From assembly GCA_030765055.1 (NCBI GenBank), contig JAUKNK010000147.1, positions 3,440,001-3,504,000 of the forward strand: a stretch of DNA of 64,000 nucleotides, read 5' to 3'. Numbering within the stretch: position 1 is the first letter of the stretch; each line of letters begins with the position of its first letter. Shown one piece after another: positions 9,840 to 21,237 of this stretch. The position numbers and the translations under genes are program-made. Source of the DNA: Mantis religiosa. Taxonomy: Eukaryota; Arthropoda; Insecta; Mantodea; Mantidae. Under the pieces are notes generated by a model, which saw nothing but the letters and a program-made list of their open reading frames with translations, was not told the origin of the DNA and made no database searches.

Positions 9840-11470
9840 ATTGTTTGCGTCCTCAGTCCACAGAAAACTCTGTTGTCAAGGATAACGGTTACCGTGCCTT
9901 TCTTGTGTTTTTATTTAGTATTACCAACATCTGAAAATGAAACAAACCTACAAATAGAATCAACTGTTGGTATTTCGAAATTCATTACGCGATATTTATT
10001 TTTTAAAATAAATATATTTTCCCACACTATTAAATCTATCGGACCGTTTAATTGTTTTAATAATTTCACTTCAGGATGTATTTTCCTTGTTCCATTTATA
10101 CCCCGCCTTTAAGTGCTATAGTCATATCGGCGGCCGTTATCCTTTGGAACATACTGAAGGTGTTAACTCGTTATCTTTGGTTTTCTTAATCATTAGATCA
10201 CGCACACACTCACACTCTCATTCATACTTCCAGACTCTGGGGAAGATGGGGAATTATCTTGGTCGGAGAAAAATCCCCACCTCCACCGCCGAGAATCGAA
10301 CCCGGGACCCCTAGCACGGCAGACAGGTGCTCTACCGACTGAGCTACGGGGCCAGGCATTTCAGGATTTATTTAATGGTTAAATCACCAAAAATGTTCTG
10401 CTACGGCCGGTTTATCTGTTTGTTTATACTTAATGTTCTTTCGTTCTGGTTTCTAAATTACGTTTCGTCTTTCCAATATAAACCTAATCACAATCTAAAT
10501 AATTAAATTGATAAATACCAGACTTTTTACTATTAGGAAATTTATCTTTTTTAGAGAAATTCAGTAAATTTTTAATACTATATTTATTTTGAGGAACCAG
10601 AGTTATACCAACTTATTTAAACATTTTTGTTAATGTTTATTAAACCAAGGATGGTAAGTAAATTTTTTAAAATTATAATTGTCTTTTATTTTTATAAGGG
10701 TAGAAATATCATTAACAGTTTTTGGATATTTAAATATTTCAATCTTCTTTTGTATAAAGTCTTTATTAAAACCATTAACTAGAGCAGTAATAATATGTTT
10801 ATATTCTTAATTAAATTCCTCTTTATCAAAGGGTATGTTTATTAATCTATAAATCAAAATACTAAGAACAACAAATTTATGTGAAAAAGGGTTAAAACTT
10901 TTATTTTGTATGAAATTATCAATATTAGTAGATTTCCTATAAATACCAAAGTTTAATTTATATTATTTATTATCTTCAAGTCCATAAAAGGCAGAAATAC
11001 ATTAATTTCAGTTTCCAATGTGAATTTTATAGCTTTATCTTGTACATTTAGTAATTTTAAAGCATCGTTAATTTGTTTATCAGAAACAATAGCAACAATA
11101 TTGTTTTTCCATTTGAAAAGAAGTATCAATACCAATTTGTTAAGATAGGCAAAGCCTAAGTGGCAAATATTTTTATTTAGTAAATATTGTCTAAGATATT
11201 CGTCAATTGAATAAACGCAACGTTCAATACAATATTTTTAAATTTTTTCTTCAATATTTTAAGATTTTGAATATGTTTCAGATAGGTATGGAGTTTATTA
11301 TACAGTTCATGAGCTGCAGCAGTAGGTTTGGTTTTATATAGTTCTAATCTGTGTGACTGTAAATAAATAAATAAAAAAACATAACGATAACATTGTGTTC
11401 TATATGAGGTGAAATGCAAAGGTAACAAGAGGTGAGAAACAACTGAAATACAATTTTGATAGGTAATAAA
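9840..11470 (-). pseudogene. Penelope-like element A, left copy
   Basis: Minus strand. Near 11177-11428 lies an N-terminal-like open stretch. Next comes a Penelope reverse-transcriptase C-terminal/linker segment (10953-11135, KLLNVQDKAIKFTLETEIN then FLPFMDLKI) and decayed continuation with IDRL/NIP-type motifs. After it comes a GIY-YIG endonuclease remnant (around 10500-10400, YIGKTKRNLETRTKEH). The 3' end runs to about 9840. Many stops and a SINE at 10086-10360 interrupt it. Penelope-like elements pair exactly this RT with a GIY-YIG domain. It lies within the presumed last nanos intron. Confidence 0.75.
10070..10375 (-). mobile_element. tRNA-derived SINE inserted in Penelope A (left arm only in full)
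   Basis: On the minus strand the insert begins near 10360 with a tRNA-like head, GGCCCCGTAGCTCAGTCGG (A-box) and GGGTTCGATTC (B-box), followed by a ~200-bp body ending about 10086. The flanks TTCAGGATKTATTT (near 10070-10085 and 10362-10375) look like a ~14-bp duplication. The head resembles a Gly-type tRNA, but the acceptor ends do not pair, so it is not a tRNA gene. In the right arm only the outermost ~20 bp of the insert remain. Confidence 0.75.
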
Positions 11471-11639
11471 TTATTGTAGTTTTTTGCCTGATAAAGAAAG
11501 GTGTAATAGTGGAGAGAATTTTAAAATATTGTTTCTGATATTAAAATTAGGTGATAGCAGTGTCGTGAACATCCGGATAACCCGGACCAGCTTCGGGAGA
11601 AAAACATATATGGTTTAGCATAGTAAATGGAAGTGTTGA

Positions 11640-11855
11640 AAACAGTGTTGTAATAAATTAAATTTAGAGGGAGTTTATTAATGACACTAAACAACACTTA
11701 CTTTTAATATATCGAAGTTTAACTGTATTGGAACACCACAGTGAAGTGAAATAACTATTAAATTATAGATAGTCGTATTTATTACACATCAGCTTCACTT
11801 ACGTACCAAATTTGAGGACATGCTTCGCGAACCATCGTTCGCATCGTCAGCTCTT
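11640..11855. repeat. Penelope terminal segment, inverted partner of 14925-15070
   Basis: The stretch containing ACTGTATTGGAACACCACAG and TCAGCTTCACTTACGTACC recurs in the opposite orientation at 14925-15070, and partially at 13440-13500. These look like the terminal repeats (pLTR-like) that bracket the Penelope B/C complex. Their exact role is inferred. Confidence 0.5.
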
Positions 11856-12540
11856 CAATTTCATTTCATTTCATTTCATTTTTATTTCATCCGTATGATC
11901 CAAAATACATAGGATATGTCAGTAGGTTTATATAAATAAGCAGAGGGTACATATACTAGTTAGGCTTTATTTAACCTTTTATACTCCTCTATAGTCTAGA
12001 CTGGTAGACGGGTACTTTTTAATTTCTTTAAGTTTAAATCTTTGTTCTGTTATCTGTTTTATTTAATTTGGTAAATTATTGTGCAATTCTTTAGAGTTAT
12101 TTTCCATATTTTTGTTGGTTAATGTTCCTCTTAATCTGTTTAAGAAATAACTTTGTTTTCATCTTGTGTTATTTGTATTTACATATTTTTATTTTGGTTG
12201 CTGCAATTTTTTGTTACGTATTTAATGCACTCATATATACAATGCTGTAAATATTACTACATTTAACGTTTTATAAACATTTCTACACGAATCCGTCATT
12301 TTTATTTTACAAGTTATTCTGATGGCATATTTCTGGAGTCTTAATATTCCTATCATTGCTTTTTTCTGCACATTTCCCCATAATACCACGCCATAGCATA
12401 AATAAGAATGTATGACTGCATAGTAAATTTGTATCAGAGTTTCTTTATCCATTTGCTGTGCTGCCTGTTTTAAAATATATAGTCCCATATTTATTTTCTT
12501 TATTAATTTTTCAATGTGTTGTTTCCAATCAAAAAAGATT
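11856..12540 (-). pseudogene. LINE 3' end (C-terminus of ORF2), left copy
   Basis: Open stretch 12231-12488 reads MGLYILKQAAQQMDKETLIQ then YAVIHSYLCYGVVLWGN and LQKYAIRI. This is the typical C-terminal region of Jockey-like LINE reverse transcriptases. Downstream it decays through stops and ends in (TTTCA)n near 11860-11885, as expected for a LINE 3' terminus. The element is strongly 5'-truncated and sits between Penelope pieces. Confidence 0.75.
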
Positions 12541-13500
12541 AAAACAGATCACAGTTCCTTCACCAATAAAACAAGAAATTAGATTTGCTAAATTTACTTA
12601 CCACTCATGGGCCACAAAAAGTTCCAAAAATATTCAAGAAATATAATATAACATTGGCACCAAAAAACAATTACAACATTAAAAACCTAGTTGACTCATA
12701 TTTCCCCGGTAGACCACTAGGGGCTCTCGCATCCGAGATACACCGTCATCGCGGATGCGAGAGCCCCTAGTGGTCTACTGGGGAAATATATGAGCCAATT
12801 GGAGAATTTAATGTCAGGATGGCACGTTTGCCATGGTAGCTCAAAGGTTAAGAGCGTCTGGACGGAAACCAGGAGATCCGTGGTTCAAATCCTGGCCATG
12901 GCATTGAATTTTTCATGTTGACTCTATCTATCAAAAACCTTAGCCTATATACGGCTAGTGTGGAGAAATGATTAATTTCCATCAATTAACTAAAATTAAA
13001 AACCTACTTAACTGTAATAATATTGATAAGATAAAACCAGAAGAAAAGTGTGAAGTGTAAATACTGTGAAAAAATGTACCTAGGGAGGTCAAAAGAAACA
13101 TAGGCACTAGAAAGAAAGAACATTTTACGCACTTAAGATACAAAAATATTGATAAGTCCGCAATAGCAGCTCATTTCTGGTCTGAAAATCACGAAATTGA
13201 AGATAGCACCAAATTACTAAAATATGTACAAAATCATAGTGAACTCGTCACATGAGAGAGAATATGCATCGAAAAACATAAAAGCCACCTAATGAATTTT
13301 GAAATGCTGCCAAAAGATAATCCTAAGTTTAAATTCATCACGTAATCAACAGATGGCAGCAGCAACTCCAGAACTATCCACACCACTAGATCAAGCTTTA
13401 GTCGTATTAGGGTCGACAATGCGAATGATGGTTCGCGAAACATGTCCTCAAATTAGGTACGTAAGTGAAGCTGATGTTAATAAATACGACTCTCTATAAA
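12541..13500 (+). pseudogene. Penelope-like element B (GIY-YIG part), left copy
   Basis: The plus strand opens with KQITVPSPIKQEIRFAKF then YHSWATKSSKNIQ, is split by a SINE (12677-13006), and resumes with a degraded GIY-YIG domain. The mirror copy preserves that domain better (YIGRSKRNIGTRKKEHFRH, 58422-58718). The end carries CAAATTAGGTACGTAAGTGAAGC, shared with the other Penelope termini. Multiple frameshifts; relic. Confidence 0.7.
12677..13006 (+). mobile_element. tRNA-headed SINE with inverted 5' tip, 12-bp TSD
   Basis: Flanked by ATTAAAAACCTA at 12677-12688 and at 12994-13005. The first ~60 bp are inverted relative to the rest. GACCACTAGGGGCTCTCGCA at ~12711 pairs with its complement at ~12755, giving a near-perfect stem of about 40 bp. 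The tRNA-like head follows (about 12829-12902) and then the tail ending CATCAATTAACTA. The right-arm copy lacks the inverted tip. Confidence 0.75.
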
Positions 13501-13509
13501 ATTCAATAT

Positions 13510-14905
13510 TTAATTTTAAATTTCCCGAAACATGTTTAAGAGATTATTTTCCTCCATCGTCAACCAGATATCGACTGGTTCTCAGTGGTGTATCTGGCGA
13601 TATTTTGTCATAGGTCTCCTCTGGTGGCGGTTCAAGTAACTTGCTGAACAACTCTTCTTAGGGGATATCAAAATTGAATACTTTGTTCCTATTTTATGAA
13701 ATGAAGATTTGTTCCCATGTGGATAGTTGTTGTTTTCCTGATGTATGTTTAAGTAGTTTTGGTTCTGGATTTATGTTGGTTTTTTTCCCAAAAGTGTGTG
13801 GCAACTGCTGATTTTTCTAATTCTTTGTATTTTATGTTTCTAAAGTGCTCCTTTGCTCTTATCTCCAAATTTCTTTAGGTTCTTTCAATGTAAATTTGAC
13901 TACGGTAGTACAAAAAAATACACCAGTGATGCACTAAAACTTTTAAATATCCAAGATAAAAGCATCAAGTTCACTGTCGAAATAGAAAAAGACGAGTATT
14001 TACCATTTTTGTATCTAAAAGTAACGAGGAATAAAAACATACTAAACTTTGGCATTTACAGAAAACCAACACAGACATACAACTACATAAAAGCTAATGG
14101 CTACAACCCAAGATCCCACAAACAGGCAATCTTCAATTGTTTAGCCCACAGACTGGTAAACATCCCACTCACAGCAGAAGAATACAAAACTGAATACAAC
14201 AAAAATTATTGAAATAGCACAAAAATGACTTTCCCAAATTATTAAAAGACAAAAAAGTGAACTTAGCAAAAAAGAAGATGCTAATAAAGAATCCCAACCC
14301 TCTCAGCTACAGAAACTAATATTATTTTTAAAAAAATTCACTTACCATGCATTGGCCTTTGATAAATTTAAAAAAGGCTTCAAAAAACAGAACATTGAAC
14401 TAGCACCAGTCAACAATTACTCCTTAAAAACCTAATTTGTTTAAACATCAAAGATGCCACTCCCTCTAACAAAGAATCTGGTATATATCAAATTTAATGT
14501 TGTGACTTTAGTCAAATTTATATTGGAAGAACCAAAAGAAATTTAGAGACAAGAACAAAGCAACATTTTTGGAACATAAAATATAAACAATTAGAAAAAT
14601 CAGCAGTCAGCATGCATTTTTGGGAAATAATTGCAACATAATTCCAGAACCAAAACTATTAAAACAAAAAACATCAGGAAAACAAGAACTGTCCACATAG
14701 GAACAAATATTCATTTCAAAAACTAGGAAGAAATTATTCAATTTTGACATTCCCCAGAAAGATTTGTTCAGCAAGTTCCTCAAACCACCACCAGAGGAGA
14801 CCTATGACAAAATATCGTCAACTACACCAATGAGAAGCAGTCGATGGCCGGTTGAGGATGGAGGCAAAGTCTCTGAAACATGTTCTGGAAAAACTTAAAA
14901 GTAAG
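13510..14905 (+). pseudogene. Penelope-like element C, head-to-head rearranged, left copy
   Basis: From 13510 to about 13895 the GIY-YIG/3' part lies on the minus strand. At ~13896 it is joined directly to the plus-strand RT part (13853-14212: KYTSDALKLLNIQDKSIKF, FLYLKVTRNKNILNFGIYRK, SHKQAIFNCLAHRLVNIPLT). A second GIY-YIG remnant follows on the plus strand (YIGRTKRNLETRTKQHFWN, about 14520). Motif set and order identify a Penelope-like element. The inverted 5' piece is a configuration known in this class. Stops and frameshifts throughout. Confidence 0.75.
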
Positions 14906-15171
14906 TATTAACTTATACATGAGTCGTAAATAGGTACGTAAATTAAGCCGATGTGTCATAATTTTGACTCATCTATAAATTAATAAATATATCGCTTCAC
15001 TGTGGTGTTCCAATACAGTTAAATCTCGATATATTAAAAGTGTTGTTTAATGTCATTCATTGACTCCCTTTAAATTTAATTTAAATGAAGACTTGTTTTA
15101 CAGAGATAAATTCTTGCCAGCGGGCGAATTCATTGCACTGAATAGGTTAGAACAGAAACTTTGATAAATTC

Positions 15172-15444
15172 ATGGAAAAATTTGAGGCCTGGGTGTGTGA
15201 ATTGACAGAAAGCAAGATTGAAGAAGAAGAAATAATAAGTGTGGAAGAAGATTATATTGTCATTTTTAAAAATATGGATGACTGTTCCGATGTTGAGGAA
15301 GAAGACATTGATAATGACAGAGGTTATAAACCGATTACAGAGGAAGACATTATTGCATCATGCAGTGTTACGGACAATGAAAATAAAGAGTATTCAGATT
15401 CAGCCAGTGTTGATGAACCAGCTGTAGTTATGATCCACACATAA
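15172..15444 (+). pseudogene. acidic 90-residue open frame, possible transposase C-terminus
   Basis: Highly acidic (EEEEIISVEEDYIVIF, DDCSDVEEEDIDNDRGYKPI, TEEDIIASCSVTDNENKE). Acidic tails with a TDEEI-like phrase are common at the C-terminus of pogo/CENP-B-type transposases, but no upstream catalytic domain is visible. In the mirror copy the frame is broken. The function is not known; the transposon origin is a guess. Confidence 0.3.
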
Positions 15445-15579
15445 GCCGTAACAAACATACAGAAATTCATGCTTTATTTCGGTAGTCAAGCCGAAAATTT
15501 GACAAATAAACTTCTAATGCTATCTGATGTTAAAGCAGATGCGATATTGTTCTGCTCATAAACAATACACCAAACTAAA

Positions 15580-16694
15580 ACAGCAAAAGCTCACAGCCCT
15601 TTTACTACTGACTGCATGTGTGCACACCTTAACCTTGAACCATTGTTAGCTTATCTTTGAAAGAGGAAGTATTTAGCTCCAGGTTTCACCATGGAATGTG
15701 GTGATTATGAAAATCGTGTATCCATCATTGTGTTGAATAAAGTTGGAAAATCTACAAGTGACATTTTCAAGATGCTACAAAAGCTGAAAATCAGCCGTTG
15801 CTTGTGTACCTCACCACTGAGTGATTCACTGCAACTGGGACTGTAAAGCATCGGCCGAGGGAGGGTTGACCATATATCATCAGGATTCCAGCACCACAAA
15901 AAGCAATAGCGGCTTGTGTTAGGAGAAATACTGTGTGAAAGCAGGCTATCTTGTCACTTGAAATGACCTTGGACTAAGGGCTTATCGTCAAAGTAAAGGA
16001 CGCTGAGAGTGCTTAAATGTCATCTCCTACAGCATTACGCTCAAAATGCTCATCGGAACATCCTCTTCACTGATGAAAAAGTTTTCACTATTGACAAGTC
16101 TTTCAATGTGCAAAATGACGGGATTTAGGCATCATCATCTTGGCAGCTAAAGCTCAGAGAGCCTATCATCCCTCCTCAGTGATGGTGTGTGAAAGCACTG
16201 TTTTGGAGCCTATTGTCAAGAACTTGAGTGGCACATTGTTTGAAAACCAACCATGGACTTTCCAGCAGGATTCCGCCCCTGCCCACAAGGCCAGGTCTAC
16301 GCAAGCATGGCTTCAGCGTCATGTCCCTGACTTCATTTCGCCTGTAGATTGGCCCAGTAGCAGTCTCGACCTGAAAACATTGGACTACCGACTGTGGTCA
16401 CTGCCTGAGGGCATCGACTGCAAGAGGAAACGACCGACCATTGGTAGTTTAAAACATTCCTTGTTGTCAGCAGTGGCAGATTTCCCCCTGATGTCACCAA
16501 TCTGCCAAAGACGAGTGCTCACAAAGATTCATTGCCTGTGTCCATGCAATTGAAGGCCATTTCGAAAAGTGATTGGTGTTATGTGTAACGAATGCCTGTG
16601 GGTAGAAGATACTAAAAGTCAATTAAATTATATTGCATGGTATTTGCATTTTTCACTTTTCAAGTTTTAACCATATTTATGGCTAGACTAGGTA
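15580..16694 (+). pseudogene. DD37D (maT-like) Tc1/mariner element, left copy
   Basis: Decayed transposase. NILFTDEKVFTIDKSFNVQN carries the first Asp. The long open piece 16140-16553 carries WTFQQDSAPAHKARS, then DWPSSSLDLKTLDYRLWS, with 37 residues between the second and third Asp. This DD37D spacing is that of the maT family. Stops and a missing segment around 16135 break it. The 3' TIR (ATTTATGGCTAGACTAGGTA, to 16694) is present. The 5' TIR has been deleted on this arm but survives in the mirror copy. Confidence 0.75.
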
Positions 16695-16984
16695 GTACAG
16701 TACAAATACATAGGCTATTACAGTACATACAGTGTATGAGAGAAGACTAGAACAAGCGATAAATGACAAGAGAAAAGCACTGAGAGTAGATTTTGGAAAG
16801 TACAAATGATAAGCAGAAAATTTGTACACGCTTTGAGGACAGAAGTTCTTTAAATCTGTATAAAACAAGAAAAGAAATTGGGGCAGGATAAAAAGATAGT
16901 GCAAATCATTAAAAACTGAAATTGATTTTTTCCTGTACTTTTCTTGATAAGTTTTATGTTTTTACCATGAATATCTGAAAAGAA
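16695..16984. other. no recognisable feature
   Basis: AT-rich sequence between the maT-like element and the LINE fragment; present in both arms. Confidence 0.4.
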
Positions 16985-17784
16985 TGAGGTTTTATGTATA
17001 ATATCCATATGCAGCAAGGCTGTTGTGTTGGTAAGTTGGTAGTAATGCTCTATTTTATGGACTATGCTTGCACTTTCATGCCACAAAATGGAGGGGATGT
17101 GAAAGAAGCAGTAAGGTGCATTAAAATTCTGTTTTATTTAAATAATACAGCCTCTGAAACTTACAAAAGACTGCGACGTACTATGTACCTCTAGGAGATT
17201 GAAGGCCGAGTTAGTTTTCTCTGTTACGCAAGGCGGATGTGGAGAAGGATTTTGGAAGATGGTCAGAAATAGGATAGACCTAAGATGACAAGAGTTATGG
17301 GAGAGCTTAGAAAGTAAACAATCATTGAGATTCTATAGACTAATAAAAAGAAAGTGGGGAAGAGAAGAATACATGGATTATTGCAATAAGGGAGAAAGAG
17401 AAGGGCTGGCATGGATGAGGACAGGAACAGTTTCTGAAGGGACTAAGAGTGAAGATAAAAGCGCTGTGTGAGCTATTTGATGGAGAAAAGAGCATGCAAC
17501 ATTATACAAATGTCGGCTGATAAGTCTCGCACCTCACATAGAGAGGCAGTTTGACAGAGAGCATCATATAGTTTAACTCTAGACATGCTTGTATCCATAG
17601 TTACAGGTCAGCAGCTTGTTTAGTTTTTGAATGACAGCATTTTAAACAAGACAAGTGCAGAAGTTCATGAAAATGGAGGGTTTGGAAAAACAAACAGTGA
17701 TTAAATACTTCCATTTGAAAGACTTAACGCCTAAACAAACCAAGGAGGAAATGTACAGTATATTGAAAGACTCTGTCACTTCAT

Positions 17785-18510
17785 TTACAATGATTAAAAG
17801 GTTGACTGTAGAGTTTAAAATGGGACATGTGAGTACAAATGATGAGCTTCGCTCTTCCCCTTCATATACAACAATTAAAAGGTTGGTTGTACAGTTTAAA
17901 ATGGAATGTACGAGTACTAGTGATGAGCCTCGCTCTGGCCCTTCATATACAATAATTAAAAGGTTGGTTGTACAGTTTAAAATGGAACGTACGAGTACTA
18001 GTCATGAGCCTCGCTCTTTCCCTTCATAAACAATAATTAAAAGTTTGGTTGCAGAGTTTAAAATGGGACGTACGAGTACTAGTGATGAGTCTCGCTCTTT
18101 CCCTTCATAAACAATAATTAAAAGGTTGGTTGCAGAGTTTAAAATGGGACGTACGAGTACTAGTGATGAGTCTCTCTCTGTCCCTTCATATACAATAATT
18201 AAAAGGTTGGTTGTAGATTTTAAAATGGAACGTAGGAGTACTAGTGATCAGCCTCGCTCTGTCCCTTCATATACAATAATTAAAAGGTTGGTCGTAGGGT
18301 TTAAAATGGAACGTACGAATACTAACGATGGGCCTCGCTCTGTCCCTTCATATACAATAATTAAAAGGTTGTTTGTAGAGTTTAAAATGGAACGTGCGAG
18401 TACTAGTGATGAGCCTCGCTCTGTCCCTTCATATACAATAATTAAAATGTTGGTTGTAGAGTTTAAAATGGAACGTGCGAGTACCAGTGATGAGTCTCGC
18501 TCTGGACGTC
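17785..18510 (+). repeat. 81-bp in-frame minisatellite in the mariner 2 DNA-binding region (9 copies)
   Basis: The 27-residue unit SYTIIKRLVVEFKMERASTS plus DEPRSVP is repeated nine times head to tail. It covers the recognition-helix part of the N-terminal HTH, where a normal mariner transposase has one copy. Seven repeat joins stay open; two carry a TAA in place of TAT. The right arm has seven copies. Confidence 0.9.
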
Positions 18511-18547
18511 TAGTGGAAGTCTCAACTCCAGAGATGATTGAACAAAT

Positions 18548-18974
18548 TCATTGTTTAGTAGATATAGTCAACACGAAAAATTCAATGCTACGGCCGGGAT
18601 TTGAACCACGGATCTCCTGGTTCCCTCCATTCGCTCTAACCCATTGAGCTACCATGGCCAGCTTGCAGTCCTGACATTAAGTTCTCCATCTGACTCGTAT
18701 ATTTCCCCGGTGTATCTCGAATGGTAGAGCCCCTAGTGGTTTATTGGGGAAATATACGAGTCAGATGGAGAATTTCATGTCAAGATGGCACGTTGGCCAT
18801 GTTGGCTCAATGGGTTAGAGCGACTCGACTGAAACCAAGAGATCCATGGTTCAAATACCGGCCATGGCATTGAATTTTTCATGTTGACTATATCTATCAA
18901 AGACCTTAGCCTATATACGGCTAATATGAAGAAATTATTAATTTCCATCAATTAACTAAAGTCATTGTTTAGTA
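18548..18974. mobile_element. tRNA-headed SINE with inverted half, 13-bp TSD, left arm only
   Basis: TCATTGTTTAGTA flanks the insert (18548-18560 and 18962-18974). Bases 18561-18711 are minus-oriented (head, B-box GATTTGAACC) and join head to head at CCCCGG to plus-oriented 18712-18961. It interrupts the mariner 2 transposase. The right arm has a ~900-bp deletion spanning this position, so absence there is uninformative. Confidence 0.8.
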
Positions 18975-19669
18975 CTGGAAGACCGCAGATTAAAGTTTTT
19001 TGAGATAGCAGAGGCTGTAAAGATATTAAAAGAACGTGCAGGTAATATTTTAATGAATGTTTTGGGCCTTCACAAGGTCTGTACAAGATGGATTCCACAT
19101 TTGTTGACACTTGATCAAAAGTTGCAGAGAAAACTGTTTCTGTTAAGAATTTGGAGCTCTACTGTAAAAATCCCAGTGAATTTTTGACACCGCTTACTAC
19201 CATGGATGAAACTTGGATACATCACTATACTGCAGAAAGTAAGTCACAGTCAAAACAGTGGATTGTGCCAGGTGAACCAACTCCAAAAAAGGCAAAGTCA
19301 ATTTGGTCAGCTAACAAGGTTATGGCGAGTGTTTTCTGGGATGCACAGAGAATTATTCTTATTGATTACTTGGAAAAGGGTAAAAGTATCACTGGTGACC
19401 ACTGCAATGTTTGAGTGATGAGGTGAAAAGAAAAAGACCCCATTTGACAGGGAAAAAGGACCTTTATTGTTCACGAGAATACTGCGGCCCATCGTTCAGT
19501 CATTGCAATGGGAAAAATAAGCAAATTAAAGTTCGAATTGCTTGAACATCCACCCTATTGGCCAGAACTAGCAACCAGTAACTATCGCCTGATCCAGAAC
19601 CTCAAAAAATGTCTTGTTGGACGAAGACTTCACAACAACGAGGAGGTCATTGATGTGGTGGTAAACAGC

Positions 19670-20586
19670 TACGCGTGATGTTTAATACCGAATGATTACA
19701 GGTTTTTTTGACAACGTACCTTTACTCATCCTCATAATTTTGATAGTCCTTCTCAAAATAGTTTCCCCTGAATGCGATGTATTTGTCCCAGCATTTCTGC
19801 CAGTATTCAGAGATATGCTGGAAACAATTTCTTGAGAGATTCTTCAAAATCGCCTCCGCTTTCTTTACCACTGCTTCTGATGATGGATAATGCCTCCCAC
19901 GAAGGTGTTTCTTCAAGGTAGAGAATAGAAAAAAGTCACATGAGGCTAATCCCGGACTATAGGGAGGATGACGGATGCACTTCACGTTGATTTTTGCAAG
20001 ATATTCAACAACATTGGTCATATGCGGCCATGCATTATCGTGGAACAGCATCCAGCCTACGTCAGGGAAATGTAATCTTTTGTGCCTGCTATGGACTTAC
20101 AATGTTTTCAAGACATTCCTGTAGTATTGTCCAGTTACTGATGTGTGTGCAGGTACAACGTGTTGATAAACCATTTCATGAATATCAAAGAATAAAATGA
20201 CTATAGCTTTCCCAGCAGAAGCAACCACGTTTTCTTTTTTAGGGGTTGGTGATGAAGGAGATTTCCACACTGAGCTTTGCTGTTTGCTCTTAGTATCAAA
20301 GTGATGTAGCCAAGTTTCATCAGCAGTGATTACGTTTGAAAGAAACTCCGGGTCTTCCTCTAACATCAACTTTAACTGAATGTCACCTCCACTGCAGCGG
20401 TAGGCGATACTGAACATGTCTGAACTTGCCTGGTTCTCACAGGCGGGAACCAGAAGTACCACCAATGAAATTACTACTGCGTGTTTGTTTCACATTAAGG
20501 TAACAGAATACAATAAGACTGAATTTAGTGCGAAAAATTATGACCATAAAATAATTATGATCATTCTTTATTGAACTGCCCTCGTA
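19670..20586 (-). mobile_element. mariner 3, left copy, nested in mariner 2
   Basis: The TIR TACGAGGGCAGTTCAATAAAG (reading minus from 20586) is answered by TACGCGTGATGTTTAATACC at 19670. Two minus-strand pieces encode transposase: 20097-20465 with NVITADETWLHHFD, and 19722-20051 with FHDNAWPHMTNVVEYLAKI and PYSPGLASCDFF. The N-terminal HTH is absent, so at ~0.9 kb this is an internally deleted member of the family also seen at 24748 and 27934. Frame broken between the pieces. Confidence 0.85.
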
Positions 20587-21237
20587 TTTTGAGGACCATG
20601 ATAAATCGCACAACAGAGATGCTTTAATTAAATTAGAGCTCTGACATGACAAATGTGTTAGCCTTTCTGATGATTATGTTGAGAAATAAAGAAAAAAAAA
20701 TAATGCTTTTTATAGTAAGTTCTGGGACTTATCAGCCGACTCTCACATGATAGACTAAAGGGAATTTGTGAAGTGGAGAAATAAGGTATAGGAGGATAAA
20801 AAAATAGTACCTATGAAAATGCTGACAGGAAAAGGGGAAAAATGTATAGGAACATGGGGGAGTTTTTAAAGATGAAAGGGAAATGGAGTATGAGAAGAAA
20901 GGAGGAGCAGAAGAGAATACAGTAAGGATAAAAGGAAGGGTACAATGATGAAGCAGAAGGAGAGCACTCCAAGGTGAGCCAAAGCCCAGGGAGCGAGGCC
21001 ACCAGGAGGCCAAGGGAATAATGAGCGGCTAGAATATAATTTGTACTTAGGGTAAGGTAGACAATAGAAATATTGTGAAATGTTGTAAATTGTGTAAAAT
21101 GGAAATGAAGGTACATTCATTCGCTCAACTTCACCCATTTATGTGGCTATAAAAGCAAGCCTTACTAGTGCAAATGCTAGCACCAGGGTCTTTGCAGCAA
21201 CATTAGCATAGCTTTGTGAAGGCATTGGGGAACTTAC

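Larger units (their letters stand above)
17512..20740 (+). mobile_element. mariner 2, left copy, host to a SINE and to mariner 3
   Basis: The outer ends GTCGGCTGATAAGTC (17512) and GACTTATCAGCCGAC (to 20740) form the TIRs. The transposase reads MEGLEKQTVIKYFHLKDLTP, an amplified 27-residue repeat (17785-18510), a SINE at 18548-18974, KVFEIAEAVKILKERAGNIL, MDETWIHHYTAESKSQSKQW, then VHENTAAH and a final ELATSNYRLIQNL. The second and third catalytic Asp are Glu and Asn, at correct 34-residue spacing, so the enzyme is dead. The right-arm copy shows the same two changes. Mariner 3 is nested at 19670-20586. Confidence 0.85.
16985..21130 (+). pseudogene. LINE C-terminal fragment split by mariner 2, left copy
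   Basis: The plus strand from ~17215 to 17511 reads KMVRNRIDLR, QELWESLESKQSLRFYRLIK and REEYMDYCNKGEREGLAWMR, a charged C-terminal region typical of CR1/R1-like LINE ORF2. After the mariner (17512-20740) it resumes with KMLTGKRGKMYRNMGEFLKM, then a basic, Glu-rich tail and non-coding 3' flank to about 21130. One coding region continuing on both sides shows that the LINE was there first. The start at ~16985 is approximate. Confidence 0.55.
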
